A stretch of DNA of 64,000 bases, from the NCBI GenBank assembly GCA_017475555.1, contig JAFVFL010000007.1:1-64000 (forward strand), given 5' to 3'. The stretch comes from Ruminococcus sp. Lineage in GTDB: Bacteria; Bacillota; Clostridia; Oscillospirales; Ruminococcaceae. The position numbers and the translations under genes are program-made. Below the pieces are notes generated by a model that was not told the DNA's origin, ran no database searches, and saw only the letters and a program-made list of their open reading frames with translations. Below are positions 53,923 through 62,382 of the stretch, in pieces. The first letter of the stretch is position 1; the number at the start of each line of letters is the position of its first letter.

Positions 53923-55170
53923 ATGAAGAATATAAAAAAGCTTGCAGCAGCAGTCTCCGCACTCTGTCTTGCAGCTTCGACCAGCTGCTCTGCTTCGATC
54001 GGCAAGGGCACTCAGACCGCCCTCACTGCCGGCGGATATGACGTACCTGCCGGCGTTTTCATCTACTACACCATTTCAGAGTATGACAGTGCTGTCAGCC
54101 TGCTTTCTGAGCAGAACGAGGATACCCCGACCCTGAAGGACGTCAAGAACTCCACCATCGACGGACTTGACGCTTCTGACTGGATCCAGGACAAGGCTAC
54201 TGATGAGTGTATCACCTATGCAGCAGTCCAGAAGAATTTCGACGAGATAGACGGTCAGCTCACTGACGAGGAGTATGATGAGATCGACGAGATGGCTGAG
54301 TATTATTACTCTATCGACAGCCGCAACGAGCTGAACGGCGTGAGCCTTGACTCCATAAGGAGGATATGTGAGGCTTCATACAAGCAGAGAGCCGTTTTCA
54401 TGCACTATTACGGCATTGACAGCGAGAAGGGCTGCTCTGAGGAGGAGCTGAAGGACTACTTTGACGAGAACTATGCCCGTGTTAAGTATTTCACGGTAAG
54501 CCTTAACGATGATGAGGGAAATCCTCTTGATGAGGACGGACAGAGAGAACGCCGCAAGCTTGCTGAGAGCTATGCAAAGCAGATAAACAAGAAGTCAGAC
54601 GACCTTGAAAAGATGTGGGAGCTTGACAGTGCAAGCGAGGAATACAACGAGTATCTTGCTGCACAGACCACGGCTGCTGAGGATACTGAAACAGAGGACA
54701 CGACCACAACTGCGGCTGCTGACGCTGAGGACGAGGCAACTGAGACAACTGAGACAACAACCACAGACCCGTATGCAAATGAGCGTCTTTATCAGAGAAC
54801 TACAACGACTACGGCTTCGGACGATATCACGGTAGACACAGAAACGACTGCCGAGGAGGAGGAAAGCGACTACACCAAGTCCTACAACGCACTCAACAAC
54901 TACATTTTCAACGAGCTCCCGCTTAATGAGGCTCAGGTCTATGAGTATGATGATTCGACCCTTTATGTCATCATCAGGGGCGACCTCCGTGAGCGTATGA
55001 CCGAGGACGATTACTGGACTGAGGATTATATCAATCAGCTCATACAGACACGCTATTATGAGGATTATACCAAATACCTTGAGGATTATTCCTCGACTGT
55101 GACAGCTGACAAAAACAGCTCTGCATACCGCAGATATGCTCCGTTCAAGCTTGTGCTTGAGAGCGAATAA
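53923..55170 (+). CDS. Foldase-like lipoprotein with Thr/Glu-rich insert
   Basis: 415 residues from ATG 53923 with GGAGG upstream. Lipobox AASTSC (Cys ~22). Residues ~35-235 are helical with SurA/PrsA-like N-domain features (EEELKDYFDENYARVKYFTVSL). A low-complexity Thr/Glu/Ala insert (~245-320) replaces the position where PrsA has its parvulin domain; I do not see parvulin motifs. The C-terminal helical part (~325-415) resembles the other half of the SurA/PrsA chaperone bowl. Likely an extracytoplasmic chaperone without isomerase activity. Followed by an LRR protein 14 bp later. Confidence 0.8.
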   Translation: MKNIKKLAAAVSALCLAASTSCSASIGKGTQTALTAGGYDVPAGVFIYYTISEYDSAVSLLSEQNEDTPTLKDVKNSTIDGLDASDWIQDKATDECITYAAVQKNFDEIDGQLTDEEYDEIDEMAEYYYSIDSRNELNGVSLDSIRRICEASYKQRAVFMHYYGIDSEKGCSEEELKDYFDENYARVKYFTVSLNDDEGNPLDEDGQRERRKLAESYAKQINKKSDDLEKMWELDSASEEYNEYLAAQTTAAEDTETEDTTTTAAADAEDEATETTETTTTDPYANERLYQRTTTTTASDDITVDTETTAEEEESDYTKSYNALNNYIFNELPLNEAQVYEYDDSTLYVIIRGDLRERMTEDDYWTEDYINQLIQTRYYEDYTKYLEDYSSTVTADKNSSAYRRYAPFKLVLESE

Positions 55171-55184
55171 CGGCTGTAGGGTCA

Positions 55185-55832
55185 ATGGGCTTCTTTGATT
55201 TTCTGAATGGCAGTCAGAACGGTCTGAAAACAAAGACCATCAACGGCAGAGTCACACTTGTCGGCTACACAAAAAAAGCCGATGTTCCGGGAACACTTTT
55301 CATTCCCGGCTCTGTACAGGCTATTGGAGACAGTGCCCTGAGCGATACGGAGCATATCACAAAAATTGTTGTCCCTGACAGTGTAAGCAGTATCGGCGAG
55401 CATTCATTTTCGTTCAGTCAGGCACTGGAGGAGGTAGTCCTGCCGGATATTCTCGACGGATTGTCCGATGCGGTGGGACTGTTCACAAGCTGCAAAAAGC
55501 TGAAAACAGTAGATCTTCCAGCCTGCATGAGCAGGATACCTACCATGTTTATGAGCCATTGCTATGAGCTGGAGGAGATCGTCATTCCGGAGGGTGTGAC
55601 ACATATTTTCGGCGGTGCATTCGATTCCTGTGAAAAGCTGCGGAAAGTCCGCCTGCCGGGATCCCTGAAGATCATTGATGTCAGGGCATTCTGGGGCTGT
55701 ACCTCTCTGGAAGCTGTTCAACTCCCGGAAGGGTTGGAAATGATCGAAATGGACGCATTTGCGGAATGCCCGGCTCTTGAACGTCCGGACATAACGGAGG
55801 GCTGCCAGGTCGATGAAAGGGCTTTTGGATAG
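55185..55832 (+). CDS. BspA-type leucine-rich-repeat protein, cytoplasmic
   Basis: 215 residues without signal peptide. Six or more LRR_5 units, for example LFIPGSVQAIGDSAL, IVVPDSVSSIGEHSF, VVLPDILDGLSDAV, IVIPEGVTHIFGGAF, VRLPGSLKIIDVRAF and VQLPEGLEMIEMDAF. The ribosome site (TAGGG) is weak, and the gene follows the lipoprotein closely. Function unknown. Confidence 0.85.
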   Translation: MGFFDFLNGSQNGLKTKTINGRVTLVGYTKKADVPGTLFIPGSVQAIGDSALSDTEHITKIVVPDSVSSIGEHSFSFSQALEEVVLPDILDGLSDAVGLFTSCKKLKTVDLPACMSRIPTMFMSHCYELEEIVIPEGVTHIFGGAFDSCEKLRKVRLPGSLKIIDVRAFWGCTSLEAVQLPEGLEMIEMDAFAECPALERPDITEGCQVDERAFG

Positions 55833-55859
55833 AAGCTAAGGCTATTATGGTCATAAGCA

Positions 55860-55888
55860 AAAACCGGAACGGTTTCGTTCCGGTTTTT
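55860..55888. terminator. Terminator between converging genes
   Basis: AAAACCGGAAC/GTTCCGGTTTT with loop GGTTTC, T-rich on both strands. Confidence 0.9.
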
Positions 55889-55895
55889 ATATTTA

Positions 55896-57017
55896 TTAAT
55901 ACTGTATAGTTATGACGTACATCAGATCATCTGTTGAGTAGCTTATATTGTCCGAAAGCCATACATACTCCGAAACGTCCCATATCTCCTCACCCTCAAA
56001 AAGGCTCGCCACAGCCGTCTGATACGGCTCCCAGTCCGAATACATCACCGATATCTCCCGGTCATCTCCGGCATTCTGGAGCATAGCCCACCCCAGCTCA
56101 CTCAGGCTGTAGCTGTCGAAATAGCAGCCTGTGCGGACAAAATAATTCGCCGCCATTGAGCTGCACTCCGGTATGAAAAGCTGGTCGTTATCCGGCTCAC
56201 GGGTACGCAGCATGAGCCTGTCGTCCATGAGAAAATAGGTGTGACGCAGGCTGTCCGCCGTCTGTATGCCGCCGTCAGGAGAAGCCATATCCGGGTCGTC
56301 CCATGTCAGGTCTATCCAGTAATACTCCCCCGCCACGTTTACATAGTTCCATGCGTGTCTGCCGTCCGCTGTGACCCCGGTGCAGACACCCGACTCCATG
56401 CCGAGCCGGTTCATTATGTACAGAAAAGCCTCGGAGTACCCCTGGCACACCGCACTCCCGTTCACAAGGCAGCCGTAAGCCGTCCCCCACAGACCATTTG
56501 CCGAGGATTCCGCCCCGGTGTAGCTGTAGCTGGTGGAATTGATTATGGTGTCGTGAACGTACAGCACTCTCTCATAGTCGGTCATATACTCCGGCATTGA
56601 GCCTATGACCCTGTCAGCAGCGGACGTCAGCTCCGAATACATTGCCTGTATCGCCCCCGCACTGCAATCCCTGAGTATATCAAATTCTATCGTGCTGTCC
56701 CGGCTGCCGGTCGTAAGGGTATACCCGTCAGTCCAGAATATCTCCGGGTGACTGTGGTCAAGAAGCTGCATTGCATGGCGAACAGTCTCCATTTCCAGCC
56801 TTTCGCCAACATCAACAGTGTTGGAGAAGCTGCTCAGTGAAGCGTATATCACCTCACTCAGCTCCTCAGCAGTCATTTTTTCCCTGCTCTCCGGCTCAGA
56901 GCTGCCGTGAACACCGCTGCTGCCGGTATCAAAGGGAAATTCTATTTCTCCGCAGCCGGCTGTCAGCAGCAGCACCGCAGCAGCAGCGGCAGAGAGTATC
57001 GTTTTAATTATTCTCAT
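55896..57017 (-). CDS. Transglutaminase-like lipoprotein
   Basis: 373 residues. Lipobox LLTAGC (Cys ~22), linker to ~50, transglutaminase-core domain (~150-250) with catalytic triad residues in AVCQGYSEAF (Cys), DGRHAWNYV (His) and YWIDLTWDDP (Asp). Extracytoplasmic, probably a protease or cross-linking enzyme on the cell surface. The C-terminal ~100 residues are of unknown fold. Confidence 0.9.
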   Translation of the reverse strand: MRIIKTILSAAAAAVLLLTAGCGEIEFPFDTGSSGVHGSSEPESREKMTAEELSEVIYASLSSFSNTVDVGERLEMETVRHAMQLLDHSHPEIFWTDGYTLTTGSRDSTIEFDILRDCSAGAIQAMYSELTSAADRVIGSMPEYMTDYERVLYVHDTIINSTSYSYTGAESSANGLWGTAYGCLVNGSAVCQGYSEAFLYIMNRLGMESGVCTGVTADGRHAWNYVNVAGEYYWIDLTWDDPDMASPDGGIQTADSLRHTYFLMDDRLMLRTREPDNDQLFIPECSSMAANYFVRTGCYFDSYSLSELGWAMLQNAGDDREISVMYSDWEPYQTAVASLFEGEEIWDVSEYVWLSDNISYSTDDLMYVITIQY

Positions 57018-57046
57018 CAGGTTTATGCTCCTACATTTTTGATAAT

Positions 57047-57075
57047 ATTATAGCACGTATCCTCCGCAATTTCAA
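57047..57075 (-). promoter_or_regulatory. Promoter of transglutaminase lipoprotein gene
   Basis: TTGAAA (57070-57075), 17 bp, TATAAT (57047-57052) on the minus strand. Confidence 0.8.
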
Positions 57076-57183
57076 TAGCACAGGCGAAGCAGAGATAAAA
57101 AACTTCTGCCGCATTCTTGTATAAAATAACAATTTTCAGCCATTGACGGTGCTTATTTTTTTACGTTAAAAATCCGAAATATC

Positions 57184-57212
57184 TTGCAAATTGCAGATGA
57201 TTGTGATATAAT
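57184..57212 (+). promoter_or_regulatory. Promoter of two-TM protein gene
   Basis: TTGCAA (57184-57189), 17 bp, TATAAT (57207-57212). Confidence 0.82.
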
Positions 57213-57285
57213 AAATGATGAAGAATTAATTGTAATCTATACTAATTGAAATTTACTCCTAAATATTTACAGGAAGGAGATTTTT

Positions 57286-57822
57286 ATGACGTATTTGCTT
57301 AACAATATAGATGAAGCTGTTGACAGAAAGTTCCTTGTTACAAAAACAATAAGCGGACAAGCTGAGGCAGGTACTCTCGTACATATAATGAGCGGTGTCC
57401 AGGACGGCTCCGGTGTATCAATTACTTACCGGGTAGGCAATACCTTCCAGGACTATAATGCCAAGTTCGGCTCGCTGAACGACTTCTGCAAATGGGCAAG
57501 ACCCGACAACTTCATCGCAAGGCATTACGAAAAGCTTGACACCAAGGACATTCAGCAATATATCCGTGTTATAGACAAGAGCTTCGTTTCCTCTTGTCTG
57601 CCGATACTCGCAGCTGCCATTATAATTGTATGGCTGCTCGCACTGCTTCTGGTACACCAGGGGGCACATATAGCTATCGGTATAGTTGTTGGCGTGTGCA
57701 TGAGCGTGCTTGTTGCGTTCCTTGTGATCCGTGCGTATAATAACCGGCGTACTAAGGTCATGACAAGGCTCTACAGCAAGATCGGTTCAGGCTGGGCTGG
57801 CGGCGGTATCTCGATAACGTGA
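57286..57822 (+). CDS. Membrane protein of unknown function
   Basis: 178 residues. A soluble N-terminal segment (~1-100; ISGQAEAGTLVHIMSGVQDGSGVSITYRVGNTFQDYN) followed by two TM helices (LPILAAAIIIVWLLALLLV and IGIVVGVCMSVLVAFLVI) and a basic C-terminus. No family recognised. AAGGAGAT ribosome site. Monocistronic with its own terminator. Confidence 0.8.
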   Translation: MTYLLNNIDEAVDRKFLVTKTISGQAEAGTLVHIMSGVQDGSGVSITYRVGNTFQDYNAKFGSLNDFCKWARPDNFIARHYEKLDTKDIQQYIRVIDKSFVSSCLPILAAAIIIVWLLALLLVHQGAHIAIGIVVGVCMSVLVAFLVIRAYNNRRTKVMTRLYSKIGSGWAGGGISIT

Positions 57823-57843
57823 CAGCTTCGCTATTACAAATAA

Positions 57844-57885
57844 AAAGACTGCATAGGGATCTGCTCCCATGCAGTCTTTATTTTT
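57844..57885. terminator. Bidirectional terminator
   Basis: AAAGACTGCAT-GGG/CCC-ATGCAGTCTTT (57845-57879) with T-rich tails on both strands. It ends the two-TM gene on plus and the kinase-VWA-PP2C operon on minus. Confidence 0.87.
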
Positions 57886-57920
57886 AGTGCTTGTCTCCAT
57901 TTTGTGAAGACAGGCTTTCA

Positions 57921-59195
57921 TTAATATCCGAGATCCTTCATCTTCTTCTTGAAGTCCGAGTTGACCTTTGCGACCTTCTTCTTATCCTTCGCCTGCTTCA
58001 TCAGCTCGTCCATAGACGGAGTACCTGAGGACGGTGTGAAGCCGCTATCTCCGTCATCACCATCGCTCATAAAGGTGTTGAGCCGCTTTTTGAAGGCAGA
58101 TGTGCCGCCGCTTGTCATGTTAGATGAAGCAATACCCTGACGGTTCTGATACCTGCTTGTAACGTTCGGCTGCGGAACAGGCATCGCTCCCTGTGTAACG
58201 TGGATCGAACGGTTCTGCTGACCCGCTGCTGCCGGATTTGCCGTGCTGTAGGGATCATTCTGCTGATAGCCGCCATTCATGGGATAGCCCTGCTGCTGCG
58301 GGTAGCCGTTCATCGGGTAGCCCTGCTGCTGCGGGTAGCCGCCGTTCATCGGATAGCCCTGCTGCTGCGGATAACCGCCGTTCATCGGGTAGCCCTGCTG
58401 CTGCGGATAGCCACCGTTCATCGGATAGCCCTGCTGCTGCGGATAACCGCCGTTCATCGGGTAGCCCTGCTGCTGCGGATAGCCACCGTTCATCGGGTAG
58501 CCCTGCTGCTGTGCATAGGGATTCTGGAAGCCCGCTGCACCTGCCCTCTGAGCGTCTGACGGCTGCTCATAAAGAGCCTTCGGCGGCTCGGCAGCTGTAC
58601 CTCCGGTAAAGAAGCCCGGGTCAGCCGATGCAGCCGGTGCATCATAGAACGGGTTGCTCTCGTCCGGATCTGCACTTGCCGCAAATTCAGCCGGTCTGCC
58701 AAATGCAGGTACCGCATTCAGCTCGCTCGTCTCATCATCGAAATCGCTGAGGAAATCCGGAGTTTCCGGCTTTATCTCCTCATGAACAGGCTCCTGACGG
58801 CTTGCCCTGCCCATTCTCAGAGCCTCGGCAGTCGTGAAGCTGTCCGGCGAGGTAACGATCTGACAGCTGCTGTTTGCCGCACTCGCACGATAAAGCAGTG
58901 ATATACAGCTATCGCAGGGGGTGCAGACACGGTAATCCGCAAACGATATGGTTATCATCTGCTTTGCATTCACCTGATTTGCCACGATCATCGACATTAT
59001 CGCATTAGTCTCAGAGCACACAGTCTCAACGCTCTCGCCGATAACACGTACTCCTGTAACTCCCGAAAATATCTCGTCCTTATCTGTTATGATAAGGCAC
59101 AGTGACGTCCCCGGGTCAGCAGCCGCATTCGGACGCTCCTGCTTTACCTTGTCGGCAAGCATCTTTGAAGCATTGTAAAGTACATTTATATCCAT
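57921..59195 (-). CDS. Cytidine-deaminase-like protein with 12-residue repeat tail
   Basis: 424 residues. The first ~130 residues carry the deaminase zinc motifs: CSETNAI (Cys-x-Glu) and RVCTPCDSC (PCxxC), with the [17 protein letters not shown] fold. A disordered linker (~130-225) follows, then seven copies of a 12-residue unit of the type [12 protein letters not shown] (~226-310), and a basic C-terminal ~95 residues ending [30 protein letters not shown]. It may be a nucleotide or RNA deaminase, or a catalytically intact sensor. Last gene of the kinase/VWA/PP2C/GGDEF operon. Substrate unknown. Confidence 0.8.
   Translation of the reverse strand: MDINVLYNASKMLADKVKQERPNAAADPGTSLCLIITDKDEIFSGVTGVRVIGESVETVCSETNAIMSMIVANQVNAKQMITISFADYRVCTPCDSCISLLYRASAANSSCQIVTSPDSFTTAEALRMGRASRQEPVHEEIKPETPDFLSDFDDETSELNAVPAFGRPAEFAASADPDESNPFYDAPAASADPGFFTGGTAAEPPKALYEQPSDAQRAGAAGFQNPYAQQQGYPMNGGYPQQQGYPMNGGYPQQQGYPMNGGYPQQQGYPMNGGYPQQQGYPMNGGYPQQQGYPMNGYPQQQGYPMNGGYQQNDPYSTANPAAAGQQNRSIHVTQGAMPVPQPNVTSRYQNRQGIASSNMTSGGTSAFKKRLNTFMSDGDDGDSGFTPSSGTPSMDELMKQAKDKKKVAKVNSDFKKKMKDLGY
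58261..58513. repeat. 36-bp tandem repeat, seven copies (coding)
   Basis: Seven in-frame 36-bp units (one shortened to 33 bp) encoding the [12 protein letters not shown] motif. No spacers, so not CRISPR. The count could vary between strains by slippage. Confidence 0.9.
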
Positions 59196-59235
59196 ATTAG
59201 CTCACGCTCTCCTTTCGCTTTGCTGCGGCAGAAGC

Positions 59236-60279
59236 TCACTGTGCCCTTCTGTAGAAGCAGAGCTGGTTCTTGCCGCCGGTCTTGGCGGTGAACATTGCAG
59301 TCTCAGCACATCTGAACAGATCCTCTGCACTTCTTGCATCTGCCGGGAAAGCAGCAACGCCGTAGCTTGCATTTACTGAGAAGCTGTCGCCCCTCACATC
59401 AACAGGTCTTGCGAATACACCGCTTATCCTTGCAGAAAACTCTACAACATCGTCATTTGACATATTTCCCGGGAGAATGAGTCCGAACTCGTCTCCGCCT
59501 ATCCTTGCAGCAAAGATATCATCGCCGCAGAGCTTCTCGATCTGAGCGGAATACTCCTTGAGCAGCTCATCACCTGTGCTGTGTCCGAAATTATCGTTTA
59601 TACGCCTGAAATCGTCGATATCTATGTAGATAACTATGCAGTCATCTCCGCTGCCGATATTCTCCTCAAGGTTCTCCATGAAGAGCTGTCTGTTAGGCAT
59701 CTGTGTGAGCCTGTCGTAGTAAGCAAGGTACTGGAGAACATCGTCCTTCTCCTGAATAACACGGTTCTTCTCGATAGCCTCCTGATAGCTTGCGGAAAGC
59801 TCCTCGTGCATCTTGTCATTTCTGCTGAGGAACAGGTAGATAAGACCGGAAATGAGTATCGAAACGAGCGGAACGACACCGCCGGGAGCTGCTGACATAT
59901 TCTTTGTAGCGAAAACTGCACCGAATGCGAGGAAGGAGTTGAGCAGGTTCAGAATGATAGCAGCGATATATCCTCTCTTTCTGTTGGTGAGAACGAGCAC
60001 AACAGAGATGAGAACGTGGAACTGACCGATAATACCGTTGAGCGAGGAGCTTCCAGCCTTCTCAAGTCCCTCGATAGGGCCGTTTACAGCCTGTGCTCTG
60101 CCGGCTGGGATATTGAACTCATTGACAATGCCGTTGAAGCCGTCCTTGAGTGCATCAAGAGTCTCATTCTTGATAACGTTTCCGTTGGTAAGTATGCGCT
60201 GTACGACAACAAGTGCGATAAACAGCACGATACAGATGATAAGTGCGGGCAGATTACCCTTTTTTTCCTTTTTTTCCAT
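59236..60279 (-). CDS. Membrane GGDEF diguanylate cyclase
   Basis: 347 residues from the ATG at 60279. About four N-terminal TM helices (~10-150), a coiled-coil linker, then the GGDEF domain with active site RIGGDEFGL (~285), LTQMPNRQLFMENLEENI and DIDDFRRINDNFGHSTGDELL. The catalytic residues are intact. No clear RxxD inhibition site at the usual distance. It makes c-di-GMP at the membrane. TGGAG lies before the used start, and an upstream in-frame ATG (60291) is not favoured. Two genes away lies the PP2C/VWA/kinase triad. Confidence 0.92.
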   Translation of the reverse strand: MEKKEKKGNLPALIICIVLFIALVVVQRILTNGNVIKNETLDALKDGFNGIVNEFNIPAGRAQAVNGPIEGLEKAGSSSLNGIIGQFHVLISVVLVLTNRKRGYIAAIILNLLNSFLAFGAVFATKNMSAAPGGVVPLVSILISGLIYLFLSRNDKMHEELSASYQEAIEKNRVIQEKDDVLQYLAYYDRLTQMPNRQLFMENLEENIGSGDDCIVIYIDIDDFRRINDNFGHSTGDELLKEYSAQIEKLCGDDIFAARIGGDEFGLILPGNMSNDDVVEFSARISGVFARPVDVRGDSFSVNASYGVAAFPADARSAEDLFRCAETAMFTAKTGGKNQLCFYRRAQ

Positions 60280-60363
60280 AATAAACTCCATTTTAAATTA
60301 TATGATTTTTTCTTTTCCGCCGGAACTTATGCCGCCCGGCAGACCATGTCCGTCAGTGCTGTC

Positions 60364-61353
60364 TCAGTCTGCACCCTCTGCCGCCGCAGCCGCAGATTCC
60401 GCATTTCTTCTTATCCTCTCTCTGAGCCGCTGCTTTGCCTGATTCGCTATCTGCTCCGCCTTTCTGGACTCAGCTCTTGCACGGTTGTCATCGACCTTTT
60501 CGAGCAGGAACTCATGTCGGTTGCGTATCAGCTCATCATCGAAGATACATGAGAGGGAGATATCGTCCTCTGTTCCATAATGTGAACGCTTGTAGAGGTT
60601 CTTAACGATAGTTGTCTCAAACGTCTCCATATCGGCAAGCTGGCTTGCGATAATGGTATGATAGTCGAGAAAATCATACTCGCTGCCGAACGAGGTATAA
60701 AGCCCGTCAGTAGAGGCGAAAAGGGCTATCATTTTCTCCTCTGAATAGAAGCTGTTGAACATGGCTATGGCATTTCTGTTGCATATCGACGCCGTCACAT
60801 TGGCGGGAGCAGACTCCTCATAGCCTATAGGTATAGCCGTCCTGCCGTCGTTGTACACCGCAACCGCTGTCCCGTCGCCTATCTGTATCCCGAAGCTGAA
60901 GCTGTCGCAGGTCACAATGGCGATGAGTGTCGTTCCGTAGTAGGACTCGCAGGCAATGCCCTCAAATTCCTCCTCTGTGAACTCAGATCTTTCCGTATCC
61001 GTCACCGGGTTTTCCTCCAGATGACGGCTGACCTGTCCGTTCCAGCGGTATATGATCTGCTTCTCGATATTTTTTATGATCCTGTCGTGGCGGTCAGTGA
61101 AGATGGACTCGAACTCCTTTTCGTCCTTAGCAGCTCCGAAGAAGTCCTCTATCGTATCTATCGCCGCCTTTACAGCAAAGCTTGAGCCTCTGTCACTGCG
61201 AAAATGCTTCTTGCTGCCGTGGCCGTCAGCTGCGGCAGCTATGCACCAGCCGTCATGTACCCGGAAATCTGAGCTGTCCTGACAAACTGTGCCTCGTTTT
61301 TCGTGGCTCGCACCCATTACGGAATGACTGAACCCCCGGTACGTCCGGAACAT
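60364..61353 (-). CDS. PP2C-type protein phosphatase
   Basis: 329 residues from ATG 61353, 10 nt after AGGAG; a GTG three codons upstream lies too close to that site. PP2C motifs: AAAADGHGSKKHF (~38), ESYYGTTLIAIV, GDGTAVAVYN, ASTDGLY and EDDISL, which carry the metal-binding aspartates. A C-terminal coiled-coil Arg/Ala-rich tail (~285-329). It would reverse the phosphorylation made by the operon kinase. Middle member of a TerY-P-type triad. Confidence 0.9.
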   Translation of the reverse strand: MFRTYRGFSHSVMGASHEKRGTVCQDSSDFRVHDGWCIAAAADGHGSKKHFRSDRGSSFAVKAAIDTIEDFFGAAKDEKEFESIFTDRHDRIIKNIEKQIIYRWNGQVSRHLEENPVTDTERSEFTEEEFEGIACESYYGTTLIAIVTCDSFSFGIQIGDGTAVAVYNDGRTAIPIGYEESAPANVTASICNRNAIAMFNSFYSEEKMIALFASTDGLYTSFGSEYDFLDYHTIIASQLADMETFETTIVKNLYKRSHYGTEDDISLSCIFDDELIRNRHEFLLEKVDDNRARAESRKAEQIANQAKQRLRERIRRNAESAAAAAEGAD

Positions 61354-61399
61354 CCGGCACACTCTCCTTTCATTGATATGTCTGTATCACTCCGGACGC

Positions 61400-62296
61400 T
61401 TACCAGCCTGTATCGAACGGAACAGGGTCAGATTCGTCCTGCTCCTTGATAAGCTCCTGGATCTGCTGTCCGAGGAGCTTCTGCTTTGCTGCATATACAT
61501 CAGCATCGCTCAGCTCGTGATTTGTCTCGTCAGAGAGTGTCATACTCTTGCTGCCTATCTGTGAGGAGGTGACAGCGATTATCTTTATCATCTGTGCGAG
61601 CTGGCTTCCGGAATAAGCATGAACGACAGTATCCTTGCTGCCTGTGAACTCAGCGAGCATATCGTCATTCGCCTCGCTGCCTATGCCGAGGGCTGCCTTG
61701 AGTCCGAACTTGTACCAGCTGTTCGTCTGCAATACCTTGAGTGCAGACTTGTAGTCGTCCGACGGATATCCGTCCGTCATGAGGAATATTACCGGTGCGA
61801 ACGAAAGTGACGGTGAACTGAGGAAGCTGTTTCTGGACATTCTGAGCGAAAGCTCCCTGAATGCCTCTCCCATGCTCGTAACGCCGTCCGCACGGAGTCT
61901 TGCCCACTCGAAATCCTCGATCGAGACCGGAGCGGAATACATCCACCTTACGTTGGTCGCAAAGGTCAGGACTGCGATCTTCACATCTGTGTCAGCCTCA
62001 CCGACTCTTCTGATCTCAGGGATAAGCTCCTCCATTACGGTATTGAGCTCGCCCATTTTCTTGCCCTTCATGCTGCCGGAGGTGTCAATGAGGAAGAATA
62101 TTACAAGGCTCTTCCTTGAAACGCCGGTCGCACTGAGCGGGTCGTCGTCATCGAAGTCGAGAGAGACTGCGGCGGGTCTTGACGCAGGCTTTGCAGGTGC
62201 AGGCTCCGGATCGGTGCCGGCATTCTGAGCTGCTGCAAGAGCTTCCTCAACAGAAGCCGCAACTTCCTGCTTCTTTTCTGTGTTTTCTGTACTCAT
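61400..62296 (-). CDS. TerY-like VWA protein
   Basis: 298 residues, cytoplasmic. Disordered Ala/Glu/Pro-rich N-terminus (~1-60), then a VWA domain with intact MIDAS: DTSGSMKGKK (~70), the Thr in GVTSMGEAF and MTDGYPSDDY. C-terminal helices. This combination and its place next to PP2C and kinase genes match TerY of the TerY-P triad. It probably binds a metal and a partner, perhaps as adaptor for the kinase. Confidence 0.9.
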   Translation of the reverse strand: MSTENTEKKQEVAASVEEALAAAQNAGTDPEPAPAKPASRPAAVSLDFDDDDPLSATGVSRKSLVIFFLIDTSGSMKGKKMGELNTVMEELIPEIRRVGEADTDVKIAVLTFATNVRWMYSAPVSIEDFEWARLRADGVTSMGEAFRELSLRMSRNSFLSSPSLSFAPVIFLMTDGYPSDDYKSALKVLQTNSWYKFGLKAALGIGSEANDDMLAEFTGSKDTVVHAYSGSQLAQMIKIIAVTSSQIGSKSMTLSDETNHELSDADVYAAKQKLLGQQIQELIKEQDESDPVPFDTGW

Positions 62297-62382
62297 AAGC
62301 TGCTTTTCTCCCTTTCTCTTATAAGATTTGAAGAATATTGAAGAATAATTGTAAACTAATCCATTTTTCAGGCTTCGGGCAT

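Noticed and set aside
58261..58513. Regular 36-bp repeats that could look like a CRISPR array
   Set aside because: The copies are contiguous, in frame and encode [12 protein letters not shown]; there are no spacers.
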